This document shows, piece by piece, positions 26,928 to 35,189 of a DNA stretch of 49,448 bases (its first letter is position 1; each line of letters begins with the position of its first letter). The DNA is taken from positions 1 through 49,448 of the forward strand of contig CALKCP010000030.1 in assembly GCA_938083445.1 (NCBI GenBank). Reading direction: 5' to 3'. A program made the position numbers and the translations under genes. This DNA comes from an uncultured Ulvibacter sp. GTDB taxonomy: Bacteria; Bacteroidota; Bacteroidia; Flavobacteriales; Flavobacteriaceae. The notes under the pieces were generated by a model. It worked only from the letters and a program-made list of their open reading frames with translations, searched no databases and had not been told where the DNA came from.

Positions 26928-29039
26928 ATGAAGCATTTAGCCTCTTTTCTCATTTTGCTGATTTCAGTTCACTCCTATGCTCAAGAATCAATAGGAAGTT
27001 TCGAAAAATACCCAGTTTTTTCTGGATGTTCTGATACTGCTACAGAAAATTTGGAAAGTTGTTTCAATGACACAATGCAGGTATTTGTGCTTGCAAATTT
27101 TAAAAATCCTGACATTGTTACTTCACAAGATTACAAAGGAATGGTTACTGTTTTTTTTGAGGTTACTAAAGAAGGGGATTTTGAAATTATTTATGTGGAT
27201 GCCTTATACAAAGAGTTAAAAGATGAGGTGAAGCGAATTTTTGCCCTCCTGCCAAATATCACTCCAGCGACGTATAATGGCAACGCAACATACGTTCAGT
27301 TTACAATGCCAATTATGATTCCGTTAATGGATTTGGCGCCTATCGAAGTTATTGCGGAGGTAGACGGAGGTGAGAAAACACAAGGAGTTGAAAAAAGTGA
27401 CACGCTTATAAACGAATATGATGCCATTGTAAAAATTCCTTATGCAAATGATGAATATAAAAGCAATATAAACATACCGCTGTCTCACCATAATTACAGT
27501 AAGTTTGACCCTTCATTAAACAGGGTAGGCTTGAATAACCATACCGCTCAAAAACCTTATATATACTCTGAGGTGAACAAATATTACAATTTTGAAGAAA
27601 AGAATCAAGCACTTCTCAGGGATCGTAATTCCTGGCTTGGCAGAAAACTTTGGAACGAGCATATGGTTACATTAAAAGGGAAAGACTATTGGCTTACCTT
27701 AGACCCAGGAGTCGATTTACAATCCGGTATAGATTCGGAAAACCATACGAATAGCACGACATATAATAATACACGGTTAATTACGACCCAAGGAGGCATT
27801 GGAAAGAACATTAGTTTTTTTGCAGTGATTTATGAAAGTCAAGGACGGTTTGCAGGTTATTTTAATCGCTACGCTGAGTCAATAAAACCAGACGGAGGAA
27901 ATCCGGCAATTATTCCTGGACAGGGAATAGCGAAAGAATTTAAAGCAGATTCTTATGATTATCCTGTGGCAACTGGACATGTTTCTTATTCTCCGTCTAA
28001 AGCCTTTAATTTACAGCTAGGTCATGGGAAACTTTTCCTGGGAGACGGGTATCGATCTTTACTGCTGAGTGATAATGCTAGTTCGTACCCTTTCTTTAAG
28101 CTGAACACTACTTTTTGGAAACTGAAATATACTAATACGTGGATGTCTTTACGTGATGTTCGGCCTGAGGTTACAGACAGTGGTTCTTTTAGAACTAAAT
28201 TTATGGCGAATCATTATTTGAGTTATAATGTTACAAAACGTCTCAACATTGGCTTGTTTGAATCTATAATTTGGCAAAATGATAATGATCGAGGATTTGA
28301 TTTTAATTACATGAACCCAATAATATTTTTTCGAGCAATTGAGTTTTCCACCGGTTCGAGGGGTGGAAACGCTTTGATAGGACTTACAGCGAAGTATAAG
28401 TTTACTGATCGTGTGAACGCTTACGGACAATTTATAATTGATGAGTTTTCAACCAGTGATGTCTCAGGGGCAAATGGAAGCTATAAAAATAAGACGGGAT
28501 ATCAATTGGGTGTAAAATATTACGATGCTTTTGGATTAAGCAATCTAACGCTTCAGGCAGAATACAACAGGCTGCGGCCATTTACTTATTCCCATAATTC
28601 AGTGGTCTTAAACTATGGGCATAACAACCAATCTATGGCCCATACGTTAGGGGCTAATTTTTCTGAATTTATTGCAATTGCACGCTATGATTATGGAAGG
28701 GTGTTTGCCGACGCGAAGTTTATTTTTGCAAAAAGAGGTTTTGAATTTAACACATCAGAAGATAGTTTTTACTACGGCGGAAGTATCTATGGAACGGAAG
28801 ATGACCGCGAACAAGATAATGGTTATGAGATTGCAGGTGGGAATACCGCTAAATTCTTTCATATGGAATTACAGGGCGGCTATGTTATTAATCCGGCAAC
28901 AAATTTAAAAGTGTACGCGAGCTTAATATACAGAAACCTAAATCCAAAAGTGGATACAGAAACTGTTTTTAAAAGTGAAACAACCTGGGTCAACTTGGGA
29001 ATCCGAACCGATTTGTTTAACTGGTATAACGATTTTTAA
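26928..29039 (+). CDS. remB: RemB-like gliding motility protein: TonB-C-like domain plus outer-membrane barrel
   Basis: The 703-residue product has a signal peptide (MKHLASFLILLISVHSYAQ). Residues about 25-135 resemble the C-terminal domain of the neighbouring TonB (YPVFSGC, a second Cys, VTVFFEVTKEGDFEIIYVDA, LPNITPA), but no membrane anchor is present. From about residue 200 to the end it is barrel-like, with many short aromatic strands, a Wzi/RemB-like motif (GHGKLFLGDGYRSLLLSDNAS), and a C-terminal strand ending FNWYNDF. From memory, F. johnsoniae remB lies a few genes downstream of sprA past gcvH, a VanZ-like gene and tonB; the same order here supports the name. In that organism RemB is linked to gliding motility. 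The name rests on synteny and motif memory, not on a search. Confidence 0.65.
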   Translation: MKHLASFLILLISVHSYAQESIGSFEKYPVFSGCSDTATENLESCFNDTMQVFVLANFKNPDIVTSQDYKGMVTVFFEVTKEGDFEIIYVDALYKELKDEVKRIFALLPNITPATYNGNATYVQFTMPIMIPLMDLAPIEVIAEVDGGEKTQGVEKSDTLINEYDAIVKIPYANDEYKSNINIPLSHHNYSKFDPSLNRVGLNNHTAQKPYIYSEVNKYYNFEEKNQALLRDRNSWLGRKLWNEHMVTLKGKDYWLTLDPGVDLQSGIDSENHTNSTTYNNTRLITTQGGIGKNISFFAVIYESQGRFAGYFNRYAESIKPDGGNPAIIPGQGIAKEFKADSYDYPVATGHVSYSPSKAFNLQLGHGKLFLGDGYRSLLLSDNASSYPFFKLNTTFWKLKYTNTWMSLRDVRPEVTDSGSFRTKFMANHYLSYNVTKRLNIGLFESIIWQNDNDRGFDFNYMNPIIFFRAIEFSTGSRGGNALIGLTAKYKFTDRVNAYGQFIIDEFSTSDVSGANGSYKNKTGYQLGVKYYDAFGLSNLTLQAEYNRLRPFTYSHNSVVLNYGHNNQSMAHTLGANFSEFIAIARYDYGRVFADAKFIFAKRGFEFNTSEDSFYYGGSIYGTEDDREQDNGYEIAGGNTAKFFHMELQGGYVINPATNLKVYASLIYRNLNPKVDTETVFKSETTWVNLGIRTDLFNWYNDF

Positions 29040-29040
29040 G

Positions 29041-30108
29041 TTACTTTTTATACTTTTTTGACACTTCCTTGTAGAGGGTTCGAACCAAATTTTCAGTAGT
29101 AATAAATCCTTCCCCAAAACCTTGGTCATCGTACTCTTTAGTGATTTCAGTCATCGATACAACTTGTTCTTCAGTTTTCTTGCTAACAACGTGAAACGCG
29201 ATTCGGTCATTTAAAAAGCGAAGCATGTTATAGGTATATGAAACATCATCTTTAGAAGCAATTGGTCCATGGCCAGGGATCACAATGGTTTCATCGTTTA
29301 TCAGTCTTAAAACCTTCTCAAGTCCCTTCATGTAACCGTTCAAACTCCCATTATTTTCAATGTCAATATACGGATAGGTTTTATTCACAAAGGCATCGCC
29401 GGTGTGCATTACATTACTCTCAGTGAAATAAAGTAGTACGTCTCCGTCGGTATGCGCTTTGGGGATGTGAATAGCTCTAATTTTTTCACCATTAAAGTTG
29501 AATGTTAAATCTTTTGAAAAGGAAACAACGGGCAAGGTCCCTTGTGGCAAGTTCATAATGTCTTCAACGCTTCCTACTATTTTTTCAGCATCTCTGGTTG
29601 CCGCTTTTTTATCTTCAACTGTTGTAATTTTGGTTCCTTGACGCTCGATAATACTGTCGATACTTCTTTGATGTTTATCTTGGGCGGCCTTCATATAAGG
29701 AGCCGTCATTCTTCTTCTTGCCATTTCGTGAGAAAAAACAAGAGCGCCTTCATTTGCTAGATTTCGATTTCCTCCAACGTGGTCTCCGTGATGATGCGTG
29801 TTAATTAATAACTTAATAGGTTTCTTGCTTAACGATCTAATCCTTTGAACAATATCCGCTGAAGCATCTGATAACTGACTGTCAATAACGAAAACACCGT
29901 CATCACCAACACTAACACCAATATTACCACCTCTGCCTTTTAGCATAAATATATTGTCCTTGACTTGGATTACGCCTATTTTGTTTGCCTTATAATTAGT
30001 CACGGAGGCATTCTTGTTTTCTTCCAACATATAGTCTGAATCCTCTTGACCAGAGGAATTAATCGTTCCGAATAAAAAAAGTATGAGAATCGCGTATTTG
30101 TTGTACAT
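29041..30108 (-). CDS. Secreted metallo-beta-lactamase-fold hydrolase
   Basis: This 355-residue protein has a signal peptide (MYNKYAILILFLFG...SGQ) and an MBL-fold zinc site: HHHGDH at residues 105-110 (HxHxDH), then a His in PKAHTDGD, and the acidic ligand in MHTGDAF, with VIPGHGP later. It is a hydrolase of the periplasm or outside. It resembles the quinoprotein-relay/SoxH-like and general MBL hydrolases of Bacteroidota; the substrate is unknown and antibiotic hydrolysis is not implied. An upstream in-frame ATG at 30162 would add 18 residues and spoil the signal peptide, so 30108 is chosen. It is convergent with the remB-like gene, only one base apart. Confidence 0.88.
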   Translation of the reverse strand: MYNKYAILILFLFGTINSSGQEDSDYMLEENKNASVTNYKANKIGVIQVKDNIFMLKGRGGNIGVSVGDDGVFVIDSQLSDASADIVQRIRSLSKKPIKLLINTHHHGDHVGGNRNLANEGALVFSHEMARRRMTAPYMKAAQDKHQRSIDSIIERQGTKITTVEDKKAATRDAEKIVGSVEDIMNLPQGTLPVVSFSKDLTFNFNGEKIRAIHIPKAHTDGDVLLYFTESNVMHTGDAFVNKTYPYIDIENNGSLNGYMKGLEKVLRLINDETIVIPGHGPIASKDDVSYTYNMLRFLNDRIAFHVVSKKTEEQVVSMTEITKEYDDQGFGEGFITTENLVRTLYKEVSKKYKK

Positions 30109-30182
30109 ATAGATAGGATTTAATGAAAGGCTGAAATTAAGAAAAAAGGATAAGTATTGCACTAAACATTGTCATGATTATA

Positions 30183-30213
30183 TTGTTAAAATAGGGAAGG
30201 TACCGTATCTTTG
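30183..30213 (+). promoter_or_regulatory. Bacteroidota-type promoter of the cyoE-cox operon
   Basis: TATCTTTG at 30206-30213 is an exact TAnnTTTG match. TTG at 30183-30185 lies 20 bases before it, as expected for the -33 box. Transcription should start near 30219, leaving a leader of about 73 bases before the TTG start of cyoE. Confidence 0.7.
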
Positions 30214-30291
30214 CAATCTCCAACTCTAAAAGCGTTGCCCTTAGGCTTTTGATAAGGCTTATTGTAATAAGAAAAACCTAAATAAAAGAGA

Positions 30292-31185
30292 TTGCCCGCT
30301 ACCAAATCTTATACTATACAACAGTCTGTGGTAAAAAACTTCACTGATATAACGAAGATTCGATTGTCAATAAGTGTCGTTTTTTCATCGGTTGCTGGTT
30401 ATTTGTTGGGGGCTACCACTATAGATTTCTTTATTTTATTTCTTCTATGCGTGGGAGGTTATTGCATGGTTGGAGCTTCCAACGTTTACAATCAAATTAT
30501 CGAAAGGGATTTAGACGGGTTGATGAATCGTACGAAAGATCGCCCAATTCCTTCAGGCCGTATGAATGTTCGTTCGGCTTTTGCCTTAGGTACTTTTCTC
30601 ACCGTTATTGGGATCGTTGTATTATACATCATCAATCCTAAAACGGCCATGTTCGGTGCGATATCAATTTTCATGTATGTTAGTTTATACACGCCATTAA
30701 AAACGAAAACACCTCTCTCTGTATTTGTGGGAGCTTTTCCTGGCGCCATACCTTTCATGCTTGGTTGGGTTGCTGCAACAGATGATTTTGGAATCGAGGC
30801 GGGGACGCTATTTATGATTCAATTTTTTTGGCAATTCCCGCATTTTTGGGCAATCGGTTGGTTTCTTTTTGAAGACTATAAAAAAGGAGGATTCTTTATG
30901 CTTCCGAACGGCAAACGAAATAAAGGAACTGCGATTCAAGTCATTTTATATTGTATCTGGACGGTATTGGTGTCATTAATTCCGGCATTTCATGTTACGG
31001 GGAGTTTGAAACTTAGTCCGGTAGCAGCTATCTTAATAGGAGGTATTGGTGTGTGGTTAGTCTATTATGCTGTAAGGCTAATTCAACAAAAGACAGATAA
31101 AGCAGCGAAACAATTGATGCTGGTAAGTGTAAGTTATATTACACTGTTACAGATAATATATGTAGTCGATAAGTTTATAAGATAA
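30292..31185 (+). CDS. cyoE: Heme O synthase (protoheme IX farnesyltransferase)
   Basis: This 297-residue polytopic UbiA-family enzyme transfers a farnesyl group to heme b, giving heme O for the A-type oxidase. The first Mg-diphosphate motif is seen as YNQIIERDLDGLMNRTKDRPIPSG (about residues 66-89, quoted here by its key D73, D75, R80 and R84), and the second region as FEDYKKGGFFMLPNG. About nine hydrophobic segments are present. The start is TTG at 30292 after a 73-base leader; no ATG lies in a suitable place. The gene opens an operon with two subunit III genes and a subunit IV gene, which fits its role. No heme A synthase is encoded in the window. Confidence 0.95.
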   Translation: MPATKSYTIQQSVVKNFTDITKIRLSISVVFSSVAGYLLGATTIDFFILFLLCVGGYCMVGASNVYNQIIERDLDGLMNRTKDRPIPSGRMNVRSAFALGTFLTVIGIVVLYIINPKTAMFGAISIFMYVSLYTPLKTKTPLSVFVGAFPGAIPFMLGWVAATDDFGIEAGTLFMIQFFWQFPHFWAIGWFLFEDYKKGGFFMLPNGKRNKGTAIQVILYCIWTVLVSLIPAFHVTGSLKLSPVAAILIGGIGVWLVYYAVRLIQQKTDKAAKQLMLVSVSYITLLQIIYVVDKFIR

Positions 31186-31203
31186 TCAAGAATTTTTGAA
31201 GCA

Positions 31204-31785
31204 ATGAACTATACAGAAGGAAGTCACGAAGAGAAAGTATATCGCGCAAAGAAGAATATGTTGTGGTTTGGTATTATTAGTCTCGTAATGAGTTTTGCGG
31301 GTCTAACTAGCGCCTATGTGATAAGTAAAACAAGAAAAGACTGGTTGACAGATTTCGAAATTCCACAGTCCTTTTATATTAGTTTGCTGGTGATTATGGT
31401 GAGTAGTTTAAGTTTTCATTTCGCAAAACAAAATATTCAGAAAGGGAACAATAAAGTAGGGATGCGTCTTTTGTTGGTGACCTTGGTTTTGGGACTCGCA
31501 TTTATTTACTTTCAGTTTGCAGGGTTTTCAGAAATTATAGCAAATGGCTACTTTTTTACAGGATCTGAAAGCTCAATAACTACTTCGTTCGTATACTTGG
31601 TAGTGCTAATGCATTTGGCGCATATTATTGCGGCACTTATCGCCTTGATTGTAGTAATTTATAATCATTATAAACTAAAGTATCAGAACGGTAAAACCCT
31701 TGGAATAGAACTTGCTGCCACATTTTGGCACTTTGTTGATGTGCTATGGATCTATCTGTTTTTGTTTTTATGTTTTGTCAGATAA
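31204..31785 (+). CDS. ctaE: Cytochrome c oxidase subunit III (short form)
   Basis: This 193-residue protein has five hydrophobic segments and the subunit III pattern: LWFGIISLVMSFAGLTSAYV near the start and AATFWHFVDVLWIYLF near the end. Subunit III stabilises the catalytic core and its proton entry. It starts 18 bases after cyoE. A second, longer subunit III gene follows after 45 bases, so the operon makes two paralogues; this compact form has the five-helix layout common in bacteria. Confidence 0.93.
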   Translation: MNYTEGSHEEKVYRAKKNMLWFGIISLVMSFAGLTSAYVISKTRKDWLTDFEIPQSFYISLLVIMVSSLSFHFAKQNIQKGNNKVGMRLLLVTLVLGLAFIYFQFAGFSEIIANGYFFTGSESSITTSFVYLVVLMHLAHIIAALIALIVVIYNHYKLKYQNGKTLGIELAATFWHFVDVLWIYLFLFLCFVR

Positions 31786-31830
31786 AAAATATACGTATTT
31801 TTGAACCCAATTAAAAACCAACTTATTTTT

Positions 31831-32814
31831 ATGGATACTACTGTTGTAAAAACAGGTGCTGAGGAAAAAACCTGGGACGGCGGAAATAAGCCCCTAAGAG
31901 CCAGTTATGGGAAAATGATGATGTGGTTTTTCATCGTTTCAGATGCATTGACTTTTTCTGGATTTTTAGCTTCTTATGGCTTTTCGAGATTTAAATTTGT
32001 AGATGCCTGGCCTATCGCAGATCAAGTGTTTACTCACTTTCCATTTTTGCATGGAGTAGATGCTCCAATGTACTATGTGGCATTCATGACTTTTGTTCTT
32101 ATTTTCTCATCTGTTACTATGGTTTTAGCCGTGGACGCAGGACATAAGATGGAGCAGAAAAAGGTTATATTCTATATGTTCCTCACCATTATTGGGGGGT
32201 TAATCTTTGTTGGTTCTCAGGCTTGGGAATGGGCAACCTTTATAAAAGGAGATTACGGTGCTGTAGAAACGAAGGGTGGTAAAATTGTTCAGTTTTTAGA
32301 TACAGAAGGTGAACGAGTAGCTATTAGAGACTTTGCATTGCATATACCTACAGAAAGAATCGAGCATGAAAAAAAGAATGGCTTGTGGTTTCAATCGGAG
32401 CCAGACACTGTAACTTCATTTTCTTTTGAAGAAGTAAAAGCGGGATTTTTAGCGAACGAAGATTTATTAGTCAGAATTCAATATAAAGATGAGAATGGGC
32501 ATCCAATAGTTCTTTCACGGGAAGCCTCAATTGCAAAAATTGTAAACGATGGGAAGCTCGTTGTTGAAGGTGCAAATCTGAGGCATAATGAATATGGCAC
32601 ACCATTGTTTGCGGATTTCTTCTTCTTTATAACAGGGTTCCACGGGTTTCACGTATTTTCAGGGGTAGTAATAAATATCATTATCTTTTTTAATGTTGTA
32701 ATTGGAACCTACCAGCGAAGAGGGAGTTATGAAATGGTTGAAAAAGTAGGTCTCTACTGGCACTTTGTAGATTTAGTTTGGGTATTTGTATTTACCTTCT
32801 TTTACCTTGTATAA
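31831..32814 (+). CDS. Cytochrome c oxidase subunit III (long form with soluble insertion)
   Basis: The 327-residue protein is a second subunit III. Helices at its start (MMMWFFIVSDALTFSGFLASYG) and end (GLYWHFVDLVWVFVFTFFY) match the family, and the conserved Glu is seen in QAWEW. Between helices, about 115 residues (139-253) form a soluble, charged insertion not found in standard subunit III. A TTG at 31801 would give ten extra residues; the ATG at 31831 gives a cleaner start. It lies between the short subunit III and the subunit IV-like gene and is probably part of the same complex. Confidence 0.9.
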   Translation: MDTTVVKTGAEEKTWDGGNKPLRASYGKMMMWFFIVSDALTFSGFLASYGFSRFKFVDAWPIADQVFTHFPFLHGVDAPMYYVAFMTFVLIFSSVTMVLAVDAGHKMEQKKVIFYMFLTIIGGLIFVGSQAWEWATFIKGDYGAVETKGGKIVQFLDTEGERVAIRDFALHIPTERIEHEKKNGLWFQSEPDTVTSFSFEEVKAGFLANEDLLVRIQYKDENGHPIVLSREASIAKIVNDGKLVVEGANLRHNEYGTPLFADFFFFITGFHGFHVFSGVVINIIIFFNVVIGTYQRRGSYEMVEKVGLYWHFVDLVWVFVFTFFYLV

Positions 32815-32832
32815 GCTATAACAGAAAAAAAA

Positions 32833-33216
32833 ATGGCACACGAACACAAATTAGAAATTTTTAGAGGACTTATAAAGTTCAAATCAAATAATACAAAGAT
32901 CTGGGGAATCTTTACATTCCTTTCAATTATTACGATCGTTGAGGTCGCTTTTGGTATTGTAAAGCCCGAGCTCTTAGTTGATAATTCCTTTTTAGCGATG
33001 AAATTGCTAAACTGGGTATTTATTATATTGACCTTGGTAAAGGCATATTATATTACGTGGGATTTCATGCACATGCGTGATGAAGTTAAATCTCTGCGAC
33101 GTGCAGTTGTTTGGACCACAATATTTCTTCTTTGTTATTTGGTTATGATCTTGTTAATTGAAGGAGATTATATTTATGAAGTATATAAAAGCGGCTTTGT
33201 GAAATTCGATTTTTAA
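32833..33216 (+). CDS. Cytochrome c oxidase subunit IV-like protein
   Basis: This 127-residue protein has three hydrophobic segments separated by short loops and matches the prokaryotic subunit IV (CyoD/CtaF-like) type found at the end of oxidase operons. The stretch VEVAFGI in the first helix and AYYITWDFMHMRDE after the second are typical of Bacteroidota members. It lacks cofactor ligands and likely stabilises the oxidase. It is the last gene of the operon and a strong terminator starts 14 bases after its stop. Confidence 0.88.
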   Translation: MAHEHKLEIFRGLIKFKSNNTKIWGIFTFLSIITIVEVAFGIVKPELLVDNSFLAMKLLNWVFIILTLVKAYYITWDFMHMRDEVKSLRRAVVWTTIFLLCYLVMILLIEGDYIYEVYKSGFVKFDF

Positions 33217-33229
33217 AAATAAAACCACT

Positions 33230-33257
33230 AAAAGCCCTGTGATACAGGGCTTTTTTT
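33230..33257 (+). terminator. Intrinsic terminator of the cyoE-cox operon
   Basis: An 11-bp stem (AAAAGCCCTGT with ACAGGGCTTTT) closes on a 3-base GAT loop and continues into seven T residues. It separates the oxidase structural operon from the sco operon. Confidence 0.92.
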
Positions 33258-33282
33258 ATGCCTAAAAATTAACCATCAAAGG

Positions 33283-33313
33283 TTGTTTCTCCGCATTTTA
33301 CGGCTTATTTTTG
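33283..33313 (+). promoter_or_regulatory. Bacteroidota-type promoter of the sco operon
   Basis: TATTTTTG at 33306-33313 matches TAnnTTTG, with TTG at 33283-33285 and a 20-base spacer, the same geometry as the cyoE promoter. It lies just after the terminator and 22 bases before the next start codon. Confidence 0.65.
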
Positions 33314-33335
33314 CATTCTCATTTATACCACTACA

Positions 33336-33980
33336 ATGAAAAAGTTTTTAGTTCTTGGAATATTGTTCATTTTACCCATAACGGTGTATATTTTTTTTGC
33401 GTCAGGGAAGGATAATTTTGCAAAACTTCCAGTGTTGACTCCGAAAATAACAGAATTAACGGGGTTCCGTACTATTGAGGACACTCCTGTTCGATTTAAA
33501 GACCGTATCACTGTTTTAGGTTTCTTTGGAAAGGAATTGCTTGAAAACAAAGGAAATGCTTTTAATCTTGCCCATAAGATATACAAGAAAAATCGAGGTT
33601 TTCAGGATTTTCAGTTGGTAATCGTTTTACCTGAAGGCACGCAAGATGCTTCGGACGAACTCAAATTAGAACTGAGTCAAATAGCAGACACGGCACAATG
33701 GAAGTTTGTTTTTGGATCTTCTGAAGCCATTCAAACGGTGTTTCATTCTTTGGGTTCGAAGTACTCGTTGGATCGTAACTTGGCCACTTCCTATGTTTTT
33801 ATAATAGACAAAGATGGAAGCCTGAGAGGCAGGGACGATGATGACAATGAAGGGAAGCTTTATGGCTTTAACGCATCAGACATTTCGGAAATAAACAATA
33901 TGATGCACGATGATGTTAAAGTGCTCTTGGCAGAGTATCGTTTGGCTCTAAAGAAATATAAGGCAAATAGGGAGATCTAA
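33336..33980 (+). CDS. Cysteine-free Sco/thioredoxin-like membrane-anchored protein
   Basis: The 214-residue product has one N-terminal anchor (about residues 4-22) and a periplasmic domain that looks thioredoxin-like: ITVLGFFGKE in the place of the first strand, LVIVLPEG, and VFIIDKDGSLRGR near residue 165, the position of the Sco strand before its metal-binding His. It has no cysteine at all, so it cannot form the CxxxC copper site of Sco. It starts 22 bases after the promoter box and ends 3 bases before a true sco gene. A scaffold or partner role for Sco is inferred from position. It is often named only as a membrane or secreted protein in flavobacteria. The fold assignment is moderate. 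Confidence 0.7.
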   Translation: MKKFLVLGILFILPITVYIFFASGKDNFAKLPVLTPKITELTGFRTIEDTPVRFKDRITVLGFFGKELLENKGNAFNLAHKIYKKNRGFQDFQLVIVLPEGTQDASDELKLELSQIADTAQWKFVFGSSEAIQTVFHSLGSKYSLDRNLATSYVFIIDKDGSLRGRDDDDNEGKLYGFNASDISEINNMMHDDVKVLLAEYRLALKKYKANREI

Positions 33981-33983
33981 GCT

Positions 33984-34610
33984 ATGAAAAACAATTCTTA
34001 TATCGGAATTTCAGCGATTCTTTTGATTTTTGGAATTTGGGCAGTTCCAAAAATAGTAGACCGATTGTCTGAACCTGACCTGGTTGTAATTGGAGATAAA
34101 GTAGTACCTGAGTTTCGCTTTACGAACCAGCATGGTGATACGATCACAAATGAGGACTATAAGGGTAAAGTTTGGGTCGCCGAATTTTTCTTTAGTACGT
34201 GTCCCGATATTTGTCCAATCATGAATAGGAATATGGTTACAGTGCAGGATGCGTTTTTTGCATATTCAAATGTTGCTATCGCATCCTTTACCATCGATCC
34301 AGTTTATGATACACCAGAGGTGTTAAAAGAATATGCGGAAAGCTATAACATAACAAAACCACAATGGCATTTGTTAACTGGAGCGAAAGACAAAATATTT
34401 AATCTTGCAAATGCCGGTTTCAATTTATACGTTGGAGAAATTCCGGATTCAAAAGGGGGTTTTGAGCATTCTGGGTATTTTGCCTTAATTGACCAAAATG
34501 GAAATATTCGATCTCGAAGAGACAAGAATGGTAATCCAATCATATATTATGATGGCTTGGAAGAATCAAATATTAAAATGTTGATTGAAGATATAAAAAA
34601 ATTATTATAA
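33984..34610 (+). CDS. SCO1/SenC-family copper chaperone
   Basis: This 208-residue membrane-anchored thioredoxin-fold protein delivers copper to, or reduces, the CuA site of oxidase subunit II. The copper ligands are intact: C73 and C77 (STCPDICP) and H162 (FEHSGY). An N-terminal anchor covers about residues 6-24. It starts 3 bases after the cysteine-free Sco-like gene and its stop overlaps the DUF420 start (TAATG). Its place directly after the oxidase operon agrees with an assembly role. Confidence 0.95.
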   Translation: MKNNSYIGISAILLIFGIWAVPKIVDRLSEPDLVVIGDKVVPEFRFTNQHGDTITNEDYKGKVWVAEFFFSTCPDICPIMNRNMVTVQDAFFAYSNVAIASFTIDPVYDTPEVLKEYAESYNITKPQWHLLTGAKDKIFNLANAGFNLYVGEIPDSKGGFEHSGYFALIDQNGNIRSRRDKNGNPIIYYDGLEESNIKMLIEDIKKLL

Positions 34611-35188
34611 TGGGAACAAATACAGCAGCACCTAAAAATAAGTATAACGTTTGGATATGGATTGTTTCAATCGCGATTCCAGTGGCAGTGGCTATCCTGT
34701 TTACTGTGAGAATTCCTGGTATTGAACGCATGGGTTTTTTACCTCCAATCTATGCGAGTGTTAACGCGCTAACGGCGGTTGTATTAATCCTTGCACTTTT
34801 TCAAATTAAACAAGGTAATAAAAAAGCCCACGAGCGTTTTATGAAACTTGCCATAGGACTTTCTGTTCTTTTTTTACTAATGTATGTGGCCTATCACATG
34901 ACTTCCGATTCAACCAAATTTGGAGACAAAAATGCTGATGGACTGCTCTCTGATGCTGAGTCAGGAGCCCTCGGAGCCATTAAATATGTCTACTACTTTC
35001 TTTTGATTTCTCATATTTTACTGTCTGTAACAGTCATCCCTTTTGTTTTGGTGACCTACGTTAGGGCTATCAATGGAGATTTTAAAATGCATAAAAAAAT
35101 AGCTAGAATTACATTCCCGTTGTGGTTGTATGTTGCTGTTACTGGCGTTATTGTTTATCTAATGATTTCACCGTTTTATCCTCAATAG
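34610..35188 (+). CDS. DUF420 membrane protein with an EF-hand-like loop
   Basis: This 192-residue protein has five hydrophobic segments and matches DUF420 (CtaM-like), a family seen with oxidase assembly genes and thought to act in heme-copper oxidase maturation. Conserved histidines are visible (AHERFMK, YHMTSD, SHILLS, MHKKIAR). Between two helices, residues 106-117 (DKNADGLLSDAE) match a 12-residue EF-hand calcium loop: D1, N3, D5, G6, L8, S9 and E12. It is coupled to sco by a TAATG overlap and one base separates it from the next gene. Confidence 0.9.
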   Translation: MGTNTAAPKNKYNVWIWIVSIAIPVAVAILFTVRIPGIERMGFLPPIYASVNALTAVVLILALFQIKQGNKKAHERFMKLAIGLSVLFLLMYVAYHMTSDSTKFGDKNADGLLSDAESGALGAIKYVYYFLLISHILLSVTVIPFVLVTYVRAINGDFKMHKKIARITFPLWLYVAVTGVIVYLMISPFYPQ

Positions 35189-35189
35189 T

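Noticed and set aside
29041-30108. MBL-fold protein as an antibiotic-resistance beta-lactamase
   Set aside because: The zinc motif is general to the MBL superfamily; the overall sequence looks like the broader hydrolase group, not a class B beta-lactamase.
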